A DNA stretch of 41,005 nt, taken from assembly GCA_034436045.1 (NCBI GenBank), contig DAOTVZ010000025.1, forward strand, positions 1-41,005. The letters run 5' to 3'. Below the pieces are notes generated by a model. That model saw only the letters and a program-made list of their open reading frames with translations, searched no databases and was not told where the DNA came from. How positions within the stretch are numbered: the stretch's first letter is position 1; each line of letters begins with the position of its first letter. The DNA is from H111-94 sp034436045. Lineage in GTDB: Bacteria; Chloroflexota; Ktedonobacteria; Ktedonobacterales; Ktedonobacteraceae. A program made the position numbers and the translations under genes. This document shows positions 8,133 through 15,539 of the stretch, one piece after another.

Positions 8133-9701
8133 TCATTCATTATTGGTAGCGTTTTCTTCCTTCGGCGAAGATGAAGCCGATTCGTCGGTGCGTGTCGCCG
8201 GTTGCTCTTCATCTTTATGCTCATAATCAAAGTTTGTCACGATCATTTGTTGAATAGTCGCATCGCCTGGTATAAAGTTTGTGGACGGTGGCGGGGCTAT
8301 AACTTCATCGGGTGTGATGGTGATGGTTGGTATATCGGGTGATTCTGGTGCTTCAGGCACAGGCGGGGCGGGTATGACAGGTAGATCGCCAGGACGTGGT
8401 CTACTGGTAGCGTCAGGTGCGGGAGCGCGTCTGCCAGGGCGTGGCCGCAGCGGGTATGAGGTGCGTGCGTTGGGTACGACAGAGGTGGGCTGTTTAGCAT
8501 AGTCGAATACGATCTTGATAGCGTGATTCTGCTCTTTATATAGGGCGGTTTTGAGTGCCTCACGATATTCGGTCAGCGCAAAACGATGGGTGATGAGCCG
8601 CTCCGGCTGGAGCAGTTCCTGTTCCATCAGTTGTTCAACCACGCTGAAGGTCGAGGTGCGTGTGTTAGAACCTAACGGCCACGTTTCTGTACCGTGCGCG
8701 CGCGAGCCGACGAGACGCAGTTCCTGGTGCCAGATGGGGGTGAGATCAATATGCATCAGGTGTGGGTTCTGGCCCACCAGCACCACTGTGCCGTTGGCGC
8801 GCGTCCAGCGCAGGGCGTCCGAGAGCGTCTTCTGACTGCCGATGGTGTCAAAAGTATGATCATAGCCACCAATCAGCGTCTTGTTACCCAGCAAACCTTT
8901 GTAGAGGTGGGCTGCTGTGATCTGCTGCATCGCCGCGTAGCTGTTGTGTGGATAGATGATGTGGGCAGCCCCCAGGCGCGTAGCCTGCTCTACCTGGAAT
9001 GAATGGCGCACCAGCACGCTGATCTGGGCACGCGGCACCAGCATATGGACAATCATGAGGGTGAGCAGGCCCAGTGTACCGGCTCCGATAATCAGCACCT
9101 GATCGGTTGGACGGGGTGTATGGCGCAGAACGGCGTGTAAAGCGATGGCCGTCGGCTCCAGCATCACGGCTTGCTCGTCGCTCAAATCTGGTGGAATGGG
9201 ATAGAGTTGCTGTTCATGCAGCAGCATTTCTTCGCTCCAGCCGCCGCCGATGGGGTAGGGGCCGGGGAGATCAACACGCTCACAGAGGTTATACATGCCA
9301 TTGGCACAGAAGCGACATAGTGGTTGCACACCTGCTGTAATACAATTGAGATCATACTGCAACACCACGCGATCACCAACGTTCAGGTACTCCACGTCGC
9401 TGCCAACCTCAATCACCTCTCCAACTACCTCGTGACCAGGATAGTATGGGGTGCGTATCGGTAGCGCGGCGGGTGTGGTACGCGGGTCGCTTTCACCATA
9501 GAGGAGACGCAGATCACAACCGCTGATACCGCCGAGGCGGTTGCGCACCCGAACCCAGTTCGTCGCGGGCAGTGGCGGGCGCGGCGTATTCTGCACTTGC
9601 AATGGTGCGAACGGCGCAAGAGATGCGCCACGCCAGAAACGCCCCAGCAACTGCGTCGGCACGGTACGCTGCGGACGAAGGTCCAGCACAGAAGTCCACA
9701 T
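8133..9701 (-). CDS. Zinc-dependent medium-chain alcohol dehydrogenase with disordered C-terminal tail
   Basis: Residues 1 to about 395 form an MDR-family dehydrogenase. Catalytic zinc ligands are Cys62 (SGCDL), His90-Glu91 (PGHEVVGEV) and the Glu of LEP near 182. Four cysteines at 120, 129, 132 and 140 probably bind structural zinc, with unusually wide spacing before the second. The Rossmann motif is GAGTLG (206-211). The substrate is unknown; similar proteins oxidise alcohols, polyols or threonine. Unusually, about 120 further residues follow, rich in Pro, Arg, Ser, Thr and Glu, with no recognisable fold. The ATG at 9701 has AAAGGA close upstream. The gene probably heads an operon with the GH3 gene. 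Confidence 0.86.
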   Translation of the reverse strand: MWTSVLDLRPQRTVPTQLLGRFWRGASLAPFAPLQVQNTPRPPLPATNWVRVRNRLGGISGCDLRLLYGESDPRTTPAALPIRTPYYPGHEVVGEVIEVGSDVEYLNVGDRVVLQYDLNCITAGVQPLCRFCANGMYNLCERVDLPGPYPIGGGWSEEMLLHEQQLYPIPPDLSDEQAVMLEPTAIALHAVLRHTPRPTDQVLIIGAGTLGLLTLMIVHMLVPRAQISVLVRHSFQVEQATRLGAAHIIYPHNSYAAMQQITAAHLYKGLLGNKTLIGGYDHTFDTIGSQKTLSDALRWTRANGTVVLVGQNPHLMHIDLTPIWHQELRLVGSRAHGTETWPLGSNTRTSTFSVVEQLMEQELLQPERLITHRFALTEYREALKTALYKEQNHAIKIVFDYAKQPTSVVPNARTSYPLRPRPGRRAPAPDATSRPRPGDLPVIPAPPVPEAPESPDIPTITITPDEVIAPPPSTNFIPGDATIQQMIVTNFDYEHKDEEQPATRTDESASSSPKEENATNNE

Positions 9702-9860
9702 AACTATCCTTTAGCCTTTTCAGTATATGCTCTATTCGCTTTTCATAAAAATAAACGAACGAAGATAGTGTAACATGTAGACTTTTTACGGTCAATCTAA
9801 GGGCGATGTCAATAGGAAAGCAAGGCAAGGTCTCCATCCTTTAGGGGGATTTTGGTGGCC

Positions 9861-9934
9861 GGTGTAGGGGCGTCATGAATGACGCCCTGTGAGCGCATCG
9901 ACTACCAGGGCGTCATTCATGACGCCCCTACACC
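9861..9934. repeat. Perfect 29-bp inverted repeat of the GTAGGGG/CCCTG family
   Basis: Arms 9861-9889 and 9906-9934 are exact reverse complements, separated by 16 bp. The core reads GGGGCGTCATGAATGACGCC, different from the cluster at 57-185. The element lies about 55 bp past the stop of the Gfo/Idh/MocA gene, where it could fold in the 3' end of that operon transcript. The rest of 9702-9989 shows no gene. Confidence 0.9.
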
Positions 9935-9989
9935 AATTTCCCCCGCAAGGATAGAGAACCGCAAGGCAGGGCACCCACCCTGTTCTCCG

Positions 9990-10988
9990 TTACACAATCG
10001 GCCAGTCGAATCCCGCCGCCTGATAAATTGCTTCAATAGTAGCAAGATTTTCCAGTGTTTCGCTCAGACGCAGTGCTGGCTCCTGACCGGTACGCAAGCA
10101 GGTGGCGAAATGCTCGACCTCCAGTTGATACTGGTCGATGCGTTCAAAGTGCTGCTCGCTCATCTGTCCGCCCTTCGTAACAAAGACGGTGGTCGGGTTA
10201 ATGCCAGGTGTAAACGGCACCGGAATGGTGATGACACCGTTCTCGCCGATGAGTTCAGCAATTTGACGTGCCGGTAACTCAAGGCAGGAGTCGATCAGGC
10301 CGAAGCGACCATCGCCGAAATCCAGCACGGCGTTGGTTGCCACCTCGACACCGCCGGGACGCGGCATATGCACACGCGCCGCCACAGCTCTGGGCGCGTG
10401 CCCGAATACGGCACGGCAGAGATTGACCGGATAGCAGCCAACATCCATTAGCGAACCACCTGCCAGTTCGGCACTCAAACGGATATTCTCCGGGCGTGAG
10501 CGAATGTCGAAGGAGAAAGAGGCACGCACCAGACGCACGGGGCCGATCAGACCGTTCCTGACCTGCTGCAAGGCCCATTGCGTCTGCGGGTGAAAGCGGT
10601 ACATAAAAGCTTCCATCAGCAGCACGTTGTTGGCGCGCGCGGCGGCGACCATTGTTTTCCCCTCGCTCTCCGTTACCGCCATTGGTTTTTCGCACAAAAC
10701 GTGCTTACCTGCCTCCAACGCTTTAATTGTCCATTCTGCGTGCATGCTATTGGGCAGAGGATTATAAATAGCCTCAATGTCGGGATCATTGATGACGCCC
10801 TCATAACTGCTGTAGATGCGTACCTCCGGCGCAAAGGCGTACAGTTCAGCCGCACGTTGAGCATCGCGGCTCCCAACTGCTACCAGTTTGCTATTAGATG
10901 AGGCGCGAATAGCCGGGGCGACCGCCTTTACGCCAATGTTGGCACTGCTGATGATGCCCCAGCGCACAGGAGTTTGTTGTGTCTGCAT
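9990..10988 (-). CDS. Gfo/Idh/MocA family NAD(P)-dependent oxidoreductase
   Basis: This 332-residue protein has an N-terminal Rossmann domain (RWGIISSANIGVKAVAPAI) and the family signature HVLCEKPMAV with Glu-Lys-Pro at 100-102. The C-terminal sheet domain contains GGSLMDVGCYPVNLCR. These enzymes oxidise or reduce sugars, inositols or related cyclic compounds; no substrate can be assigned from sequence. It lies 46 bp downstream of the aminotransferase gene on the same strand and is probably the last gene of that operon. An AAAGG site lies about 12 bp before the ATG. The length is normal for the family. Confidence 0.9.
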   Translation of the reverse strand: MQTQQTPVRWGIISSANIGVKAVAPAIRASSNSKLVAVGSRDAQRAAELYAFAPEVRIYSSYEGVINDPDIEAIYNPLPNSMHAEWTIKALEAGKHVLCEKPMAVTESEGKTMVAAARANNVLLMEAFMYRFHPQTQWALQQVRNGLIGPVRLVRASFSFDIRSRPENIRLSAELAGGSLMDVGCYPVNLCRAVFGHAPRAVAARVHMPRPGGVEVATNAVLDFGDGRFGLIDSCLELPARQIAELIGENGVITIPVPFTPGINPTTVFVTKGGQMSEQHFERIDQYQLEVEHFATCLRTGQEPALRLSETLENLATIEAIYQAAGFDWPIV

Positions 10989-11034
10989 AACCTGAATTAC
11001 CTTTCGAGTCCAGATTTATTTTATGTATTTCGTA

Positions 11035-12243
11035 TTATTTTCTCTGATCGGCAAAGGCACAGATTGCGCGCACGCCGCGCTCGATTTCTTCGTCTGAGGC
11101 GGCCAGCGAGATGCGCACATAATTCTGGGCCGCTGTGCCAAAGCCGCTACCGGAAGCGACGGCAACGTTGCGCTCGCGCAGCAGGTTGAGGGCAAAGTCG
11201 CGTCCTTGCCGGGGTGTGCCGTCGGGATAATTGATATTGACCAGGGCGTAGAAGGCTCCGTGTGGTGTGTAGATATAGCGGCCATACTCTTTGAGCAAGG
11301 AGACGGCCAGGTCACGGCGGCGGCGATAAGCCTCACGCATCTCCACTACGCATTGCTGGGAACCCGTCAAGGCGGCGGCGGCGGCGCGTTGCACCATGGT
11401 GGCGATGTTGGTGAAGTCCGCGCTCAGCACGTTGGTGATAGTTTGCAGCAATCGTTCGCCAGTGACGAGGTAGCCGATGCGCCAGCCGGTCATGGCATAG
11501 GCCTTCGAGAAGGTGTAGATGCCGATGAAACGGCCCGACTCCAGTTCCGCGCGCGTCATCAACGTTGCCGGACTGTAATGCTCACCCTCGAAAATAATCT
11601 GGTCATAGCATTCATCTGAAAGCAAATAGAGGTCGTGGCGGCGCGCGAAGTCCAGCAGTTCGGCAACGACCTGACGTGGGAAGACTGCGCCGGTGGGATT
11701 GCCGGGTGTGTTGATGATGAGCAGGCGGGTACGCGGCGTGACCAGCGCGTCCAGCATGGCGATGTCCGGTAGCCATTCGCTTTCCGGGTCGAGCGCATAG
11801 GGGACGGCGGTCGCGCCACTGGAAGCAATCTGCATGAGGTAGTAAGGCCAGGCGGGATTGGGGATCAGCACCTCGTCGCCGGGGCCAACGGTGGCATCCA
11901 GCGCCGCTTGAATAGCGCCCGTGCCGCCCATTGCAATAGCGACGTTCTGTGGCCCCACGCGATAGCCGTTGACGCGCTGTATCTTCTCGGCCAGCAGTTC
12001 GCGCAGCCAGGGCCAGCCTGCCGCCGGGCCATAGGTTTGTATCTCGTTGTTGATGGACTCGATAGCGGCTTGGCGAATATGCTCCGGCGTGCGGAAGCTC
12101 GGTTCGCCGATCTGGAGCAGCGCCATCGGGGGGCGTTGTTCGCCGCGCGCCCCGGCCTCGCGCTGCAACTGGCGTGCGTACTCGCCCAGCAGCGTAATAT
12201 CGCTACCCGGTAAAGAATGGATATGCTCTTTGCCGATCTTCAT
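11035..12243 (-). CDS. Class I/II pyridoxal-phosphate aminotransferase
   Basis: This 402-residue fold-type I aminotransferase (AspC/DapL-like) acts on an unidentified amino acid or keto acid. Visible residues are NTPGNPTG (Asn182), SDECYD (Asp210, Tyr213), the PLP lysine 247 in TFSKAYAMTGWRIGY, and the carboxylate-binding Arg in NYVRISLA near the end. The start ATG overlaps the stop of the M20 peptidase gene (ATGA), showing translational coupling. Together with the peptidase and CoA-transferase it suggests breakdown of an N-acylated or peptide-linked amino acid, followed by activation of the carbon skeleton. That pathway is inference. Confidence 0.9.
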   Translation of the reverse strand: MKIGKEHIHSLPGSDITLLGEYARQLQREAGARGEQRPPMALLQIGEPSFRTPEHIRQAAIESINNEIQTYGPAAGWPWLRELLAEKIQRVNGYRVGPQNVAIAMGGTGAIQAALDATVGPGDEVLIPNPAWPYYLMQIASSGATAVPYALDPESEWLPDIAMLDALVTPRTRLLIINTPGNPTGAVFPRQVVAELLDFARRHDLYLLSDECYDQIIFEGEHYSPATLMTRAELESGRFIGIYTFSKAYAMTGWRIGYLVTGERLLQTITNVLSADFTNIATMVQRAAAAALTGSQQCVVEMREAYRRRRDLAVSLLKEYGRYIYTPHGAFYALVNINYPDGTPRQGRDFALNLLRERNVAVASGSGFGTAAQNYVRISLAASDEEIERGVRAICAFADQRK

Positions 12244-13415
12244 TTATTGCTCCCGATACGTTCAACCAGCCCGGCCAGCAGGGCGATTCTGGTCGGCATA
12301 TAGTCCAGTTCGACATATTCGCCCGGATTGTGGGCCAGCCCGCCGCCCGCGCCCAGGCCGTCAATGGTAGGGACGCCAACTGCTGAGGTGTTGTTGGCGT
12401 CGGATGCGCCGCCGCTGCCCAGGTCACGAATCTTCAGGCCCAGTTCAGTGCCCACCGCGCGCACGCAGTCTACCAGTGGTTCGTTGCGTTTGGAACGCTC
12501 GAAAGGCATGCTGTTCATGCCGCCACTCAATACTGTGCGTGTGCCGTCAATATGCGTCTTCGCCGCCACCTTTTGCAGCGCCGCTTCTAGCGCTTGCAAG
12601 CCCTTTTGATCGCTGACGCGCACATCCATCTCGCAGTAGGCGAAGTCTGGCACGACGTTGGTGCGTTCGCCGCCGCGAATGATGCCGACGCTCAGCGTGA
12701 CACCGGAGATGGTGCCGTTGATGGCCTGTGCCGCCAATACTTTATAGGCCAGTTCGTGAATGGCGTTGCGCCCGTTCTGCGGCTCCACGCCCGCGTGGGC
12801 CGCGACGCCATGTACCTCGATGCGATACTGACCCGATCCGCGCCGCGACGAGACCACCGAGTCGATGGCGCGCCCCGGCTCCAGCACAATCACAGCATCG
12901 CTACGGCGCGCGACCTCCTGAATGAGCGGTTTGCTGGAAGGCGAGCCGATCTCCTCGTCGCTGTTCCAGATGCAGGTCACGCTACGATAGTTGGCCTGCT
13001 GCGTCTGAATCAAGAGATGCAAGCCGTACATACCGATCAGCAGGCCGGATTTCATGTCCAGCACACCGGGGCCGGTGGCAATGCGCATCCCATTACGCTC
13101 GCCAAGCGTGAAGGGCCGCTCCTGCGCCGCGCCTTCCGCGAAGACAGTATCCATATGGCCGATGAGCAGGATGCGCGGCCCGTCGGGATTATTGCCGCTG
13201 TGCGTGGCGACGAGATGATCGCCGTACTGCTGCTGCTTGTCGAAATGGGTGGAAAAACCAGAAGCGTGAAAACGCTCCTGCAAGTAAGCGCCGACGCGAT
13301 CTACGCCCGCCTTTGTATACGTGCCGGAATCGATATTGACAATGGCTTTTAGATCGTCCAGAAAGAGCGGCATAAGCTGTTCTGCCTGCTCAACTAGAGA
13401 ACGTACTTGCATCAA
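12240..13415 (-). CDS. M20 family metallopeptidase (carboxypeptidase G2-like)
   Basis: This 391-residue zinc peptidase has the M20 motifs in order: LLIGHMDTVF, GPGVLDMKSGL (bridging Asp), NSDEEIGSP (general-base Glu pair), VLEPGR, and the last zinc His in AHNPGEYV. The run from HMDTVF to GPGVLDMK is close to carboxypeptidase G2/glutamate carboxypeptidases, which cleave C-terminal or N-acyl-linked amino acids. A dimerisation domain sits in the middle (HGVAAHAG). No signal peptide is seen, so it is cytoplasmic. It overlaps both neighbours by 4 bp (ATGA), in the middle of a three-gene translationally coupled operon. The actual substrate is unknown. Confidence 0.9.
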   Translation of the reverse strand: MMQVRSLVEQAEQLMPLFLDDLKAIVNIDSGTYTKAGVDRVGAYLQERFHASGFSTHFDKQQQYGDHLVATHSGNNPDGPRILLIGHMDTVFAEGAAQERPFTLGERNGMRIATGPGVLDMKSGLLIGMYGLHLLIQTQQANYRSVTCIWNSDEEIGSPSSKPLIQEVARRSDAVIVLEPGRAIDSVVSSRRGSGQYRIEVHGVAAHAGVEPQNGRNAIHELAYKVLAAQAINGTISGVTLSVGIIRGGERTNVVPDFAYCEMDVRVSDQKGLQALEAALQKVAAKTHIDGTRTVLSGGMNSMPFERSKRNEPLVDCVRAVGTELGLKIRDLGSGGASDANNTSAVGVPTIDGLGAGGGLAHNPGEYVELDYMPTRIALLAGLVERIGSNK

Positions 13416-14596
13416 ATAGCTCCTTCCTGGCGGAATTGCGCGATGTCGGTATCGCTGTAGCCGATGGCGCGTAACAATTCGTCGGTATGCTCACCAAGCG
13501 CTGGTGCGGAGTAGCGCTGCTCGGCGGGTGCGTCCGAGAGACGTGGAAAGCTAGGCAAGGTGCGAAAGGCCGTCTCGCCCGTGCCACTGGTAACGGTGAT
13601 GCCGCGCGCCTGAGCTTGCGGGTCGTTCATGGCCTCGTCCAGACTATAGACCGGCCCCACACAGGCGTCGATGTCGGCGAATTCGGCAACCCATTCGTCG
13701 CGTGTCTTTGTCTTGAAGACCTCGCGTAAAATTGCCATCGCCTGCTCACGCTCCTGCGCGCCATGCGGGATATGGAACGGCAATAGTTCGAGATGCCCGA
13801 TATGCGTGCAAAAGGCGTGCCAGAACTTGCCCTCCAGCGCTGCCAGCGTGACGTGTTTGCCGTCCTTCGTCTCATAGATATTGTAACAGGGCAGGCCGCC
13901 GTCTAGCGTGGAATGACCGGGACGCGGTGCGTGGCCGGTATTCAGGTAAGCGGTCGTGACAAGCGGCAACAGGGCCATCACACCCTCGGTCATGGAGACA
14001 TCGATCATACGTCCCTCGCCGGTCAACGCGCGTCCGGCCAGCGCGGTGGTAATGCCGATGACGGCCATGAAGCTGCCTCCGGCCAGATCGCCAAGCTGCG
14101 TAGGCGGCATAACCGGTGCGCCGTCCGGGCCACGATTATAGTCGAGCAGACCGGCGTAGCCGACATAATTGAGATCATGGCCTGCCTTATCGCGGTATGG
14201 CCCGTCCTGCCCGTAGCCACTAATGGCGCAATAGATGATGTCGGGCTTGACCTCTTTTAACTGCTCATAGCCCAGGCCCAGCCGGGTCATGACGCCAGGG
14301 CGAAAGCTTTCCAGCACCACGTCGGACTCACGTACTAAGCGCAAGAAAATCTCGCGGCCCCGTGCTGATTTCAGGTTGAGCGTCAGGCTGCGTTTATTGC
14401 GATTGATCGCCAGGAAATACAGGCTCATGCCACCGGGGCCATGTGGTTGCATGTAGCGCCCATAATCGCCCGTGCCCGGTTCCTCTACCTTAATGACATC
14501 GGCCCCAAAATCTGCCAGCATCTGCGAGGCATAGGCACCGGGGAGCAGGCGCGAGAGATCGAGTACACGTATACCGTTGAGTGGCAAGCTCATCAT
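13412..14596 (-). CDS. CaiB/BaiF family CoA-transferase / alpha-methylacyl-CoA racemase-like
   Basis: This 394-residue family III CoA-transferase begins with the typical GIRVLDLSRLLPGAYASQ. It has ADFGADVIKVEEP, FRPGVMTRLGLGY and YCAISGYGQDGPY. His140 in AGHD and Asp170 in LGDLAGG are 30 residues apart. This matches the catalytic His126/Asp156 spacing of mycobacterial alpha-methylacyl-CoA racemase, and the Asp is also the acyl-carrying residue of transferases. A racemase role is therefore as likely as CoA transfer. It is the first gene of the operon, overlapping the M20 peptidase gene by 4 bp. Two adjacent ATGs follow AAAGGAG; the second, at 14593, has better spacing. The substrate is unknown. 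Confidence 0.88.
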   Translation of the reverse strand: MMSLPLNGIRVLDLSRLLPGAYASQMLADFGADVIKVEEPGTGDYGRYMQPHGPGGMSLYFLAINRNKRSLTLNLKSARGREIFLRLVRESDVVLESFRPGVMTRLGLGYEQLKEVKPDIIYCAISGYGQDGPYRDKAGHDLNYVGYAGLLDYNRGPDGAPVMPPTQLGDLAGGSFMAVIGITTALAGRALTGEGRMIDVSMTEGVMALLPLVTTAYLNTGHAPRPGHSTLDGGLPCYNIYETKDGKHVTLAALEGKFWHAFCTHIGHLELLPFHIPHGAQEREQAMAILREVFKTKTRDEWVAEFADIDACVGPVYSLDEAMNDPQAQARGITVTSGTGETAFRTLPSFPRLSDAPAEQRYSAPALGEHTDELLRAIGYSDTDIAQFRQEGAI

Positions 14597-14710
14597 CGTC
14601 TCCTTTGTCCAGAGGATACTGCAATGTTACTTGTACAGGGTAACAGGGAGTGGCGGGCATTGTCAATGAGCAAAGTGGGGCAAGGCGAATGTCAAATTTG
14701 GCATGGGAGG

Positions 14711-14798
14711 CAGGGCAAGTGCAAGGCCCGCCTCCACCCTGGACGGCGGGTATCAACGGCATCGTGGTAGGGTAGGGGCGGGCCTGGCGCTCGCCCTG
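14711..14798. repeat. Inverted repeat pair of the GTAGGGG/CCCTG family, third core type
   Basis: Arms 14711-14738 (CAGGGCAAGTGCAAGGCCCG..) and 14771-14798 (..GGGCGGGCCTGGCGCTCGCC..) are inverted copies over 28 bp with about five mismatches. The ends match the other family members but the core is different again. The pair lies in the presumed 5' leader of the CoA-transferase operon. Confidence 0.75.
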
Positions 14799-14803
14799 CT
14801 CAC

Positions 14804-14889
14804 TTACAATGTGTGTGCAATGTAAAACATTGTTATTACAATGCAACATCTTGTAATGTATCATGCAGCGTTCATAGTACCTATAGGTA
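14804..14889. promoter_or_regulatory. Cluster of operator-like palindromes
   Basis: Three inverted repeats follow one another. TTACAATG-N6-CAATGTAA (14804-14825) has one mismatched pair, CATTGT-TATT-ACAATG (14828-14843) is perfect, and TACCTATAGGTA (14878-14889) is a perfect 12-bp palindrome. A weak minus-strand promoter (TTGACC at 14912-14907, 17-bp spacer, TACCTA at 14889-14884) overlaps the last one. The first two share the half-site ACAATG. The cluster probably binds a regulator of the CoA-transferase operon; no regulator gene is adjacent. Confidence 0.5.
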
Positions 14890-14972
14890 TTCTTCCTGCT
14901 TTTTCTGGTCAAGTTATTATAATGCAAGACATAATTTTGAGATGGTCATATTTCTTACCTTGCAGTGGATGC

Positions 14973-14986
14973 TTTTTTTTTTTTTT
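14973..14986. repeat. Run of 14 T residues
   Basis: An uninterrupted T tract ends 27 bp upstream of the -35 box at 15014. Such tracts can act as upstream promoter elements, bend DNA, or vary in length by slippage. Confidence 0.9.
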
Positions 14987-15013
14987 GAGAGTCCATAAAG
15001 TCGTTTTTACCTC

Positions 15014-15042
15014 TTGACATTCACCGCTTGCTATGGCATAAT
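15014..15042 (+). promoter_or_regulatory. Near-consensus sigma-70 type promoter
   Basis: TTGACA (15014-15019), a 17-bp spacer and CATAAT (15037-15042) make this one of the best promoter matches in the window. It points toward the exported-protein genes beginning at 15540. The predicted start near 15049 gives a leader of about 490 nt. Confidence 0.7.
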
Positions 15043-15102
15043 CTCTACCGTCGATAGAAGCAGCCTGTAACTGATGACTGGACTGACTGGCAAGAGATAT
15101 CT

Positions 15103-15123
15103 TGTGCATGGGGGAAATGCACA
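15103..15123 (+). promoter_or_regulatory. Hairpin enclosing a ribosome-binding site
   Basis: TGTGCAT and ATGCACA pair over 7 bp around the loop GGGGGAA. The loop is a Shine-Dalgarno-like sequence, and the 3' arm runs into the ATG at 15123. The geometry could control translation of the mini-ORF that follows. Confidence 0.4.
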
Positions 15124-15212
15124 TGGCACACCTCAACCTCTTGTCCGGTATCGATGAAGATCGACGTGGTGCTTTCCTGGTATTCCATGTCTTATGCAGC
15201 GGCGAGAGTTAA
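15123..15212 (+). CDS. Possible 29-residue leader peptide / small protein
   Basis: A 30-codon frame starts at ATG 15123, 7 nt after GGGGGA. The peptide begins MAHLNLLSGIDEDRRG, continues AFLVFHVL and ends CSGES before TAA. I do not recognise it. It lies 75 bp downstream of a near-consensus promoter and inside the long leader of the exported-protein genes. It could be a regulatory leader peptide, a small secreted or modified peptide (single Cys near the end), or chance. Evidence is limited to promoter, ribosome site and position. Confidence 0.3.
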   Translation: MAHLNLLSGIDEDRRGAFLVFHVLCSGES

Positions 15213-15539
15213 GAAGGGGTTTTTCTGCTCGACTGGTTGCCAGCTTGCTGTTCTTCAGAAGAAAAGAGGTGATGGGTACTTAGTGAAATAGGTAGACTGA
15301 ACAACATCCTGGAAAAATCACATAGATTTGTCTGTCTCGCTGGAGACAGGCCAGCAGCATGGCACTCTAAAAAGCTTGCACCCTCGATAGAGTGCCACGC
15401 TACGCGCGATAGTTCATCGCATGCTAAGTATAGCATGTGAAAGGATTGCTATGCAATGAGGCAATGCTCAGAACACATTAAAAGATGTGATTGGTGTCGC
15501 ACCAAAATCCCCTGTAATACGTATAAAGGAGCAGAAAGC
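15213..15539 (+). other. Non-coding leader with several hairpins
   Basis: No convincing gene is seen. Three hairpins stand out. CTGTCTC-GCTG-GAGACAG lies at 15332-15349. TGGCACTCTA pairs with TAGAGTGCCA (15360-15397, 10 bp, 18-nt loop). CATGCTA-AGTA-TAGCATG lies at 15420-15437. None is followed by a clear T tract. They suggest a structured 5' untranslated region or a separate small RNA. Confidence 0.45.

Noticed and set aside
12594..13352. Plus-strand 252-residue open frame across the M20 peptidase gene
   Set aside because: It is an antisense shadow of a strongly conserved peptidase; the translated sequence has no family features.
15456..15539. Upstream extension of the secreted protein beginning MRQCSEHIKRCDW
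   Set aside because: The ATG at 15540 has AAAGGAG and starts a clean signal peptide. The extension lacks a ribosome site and would bury the signal.
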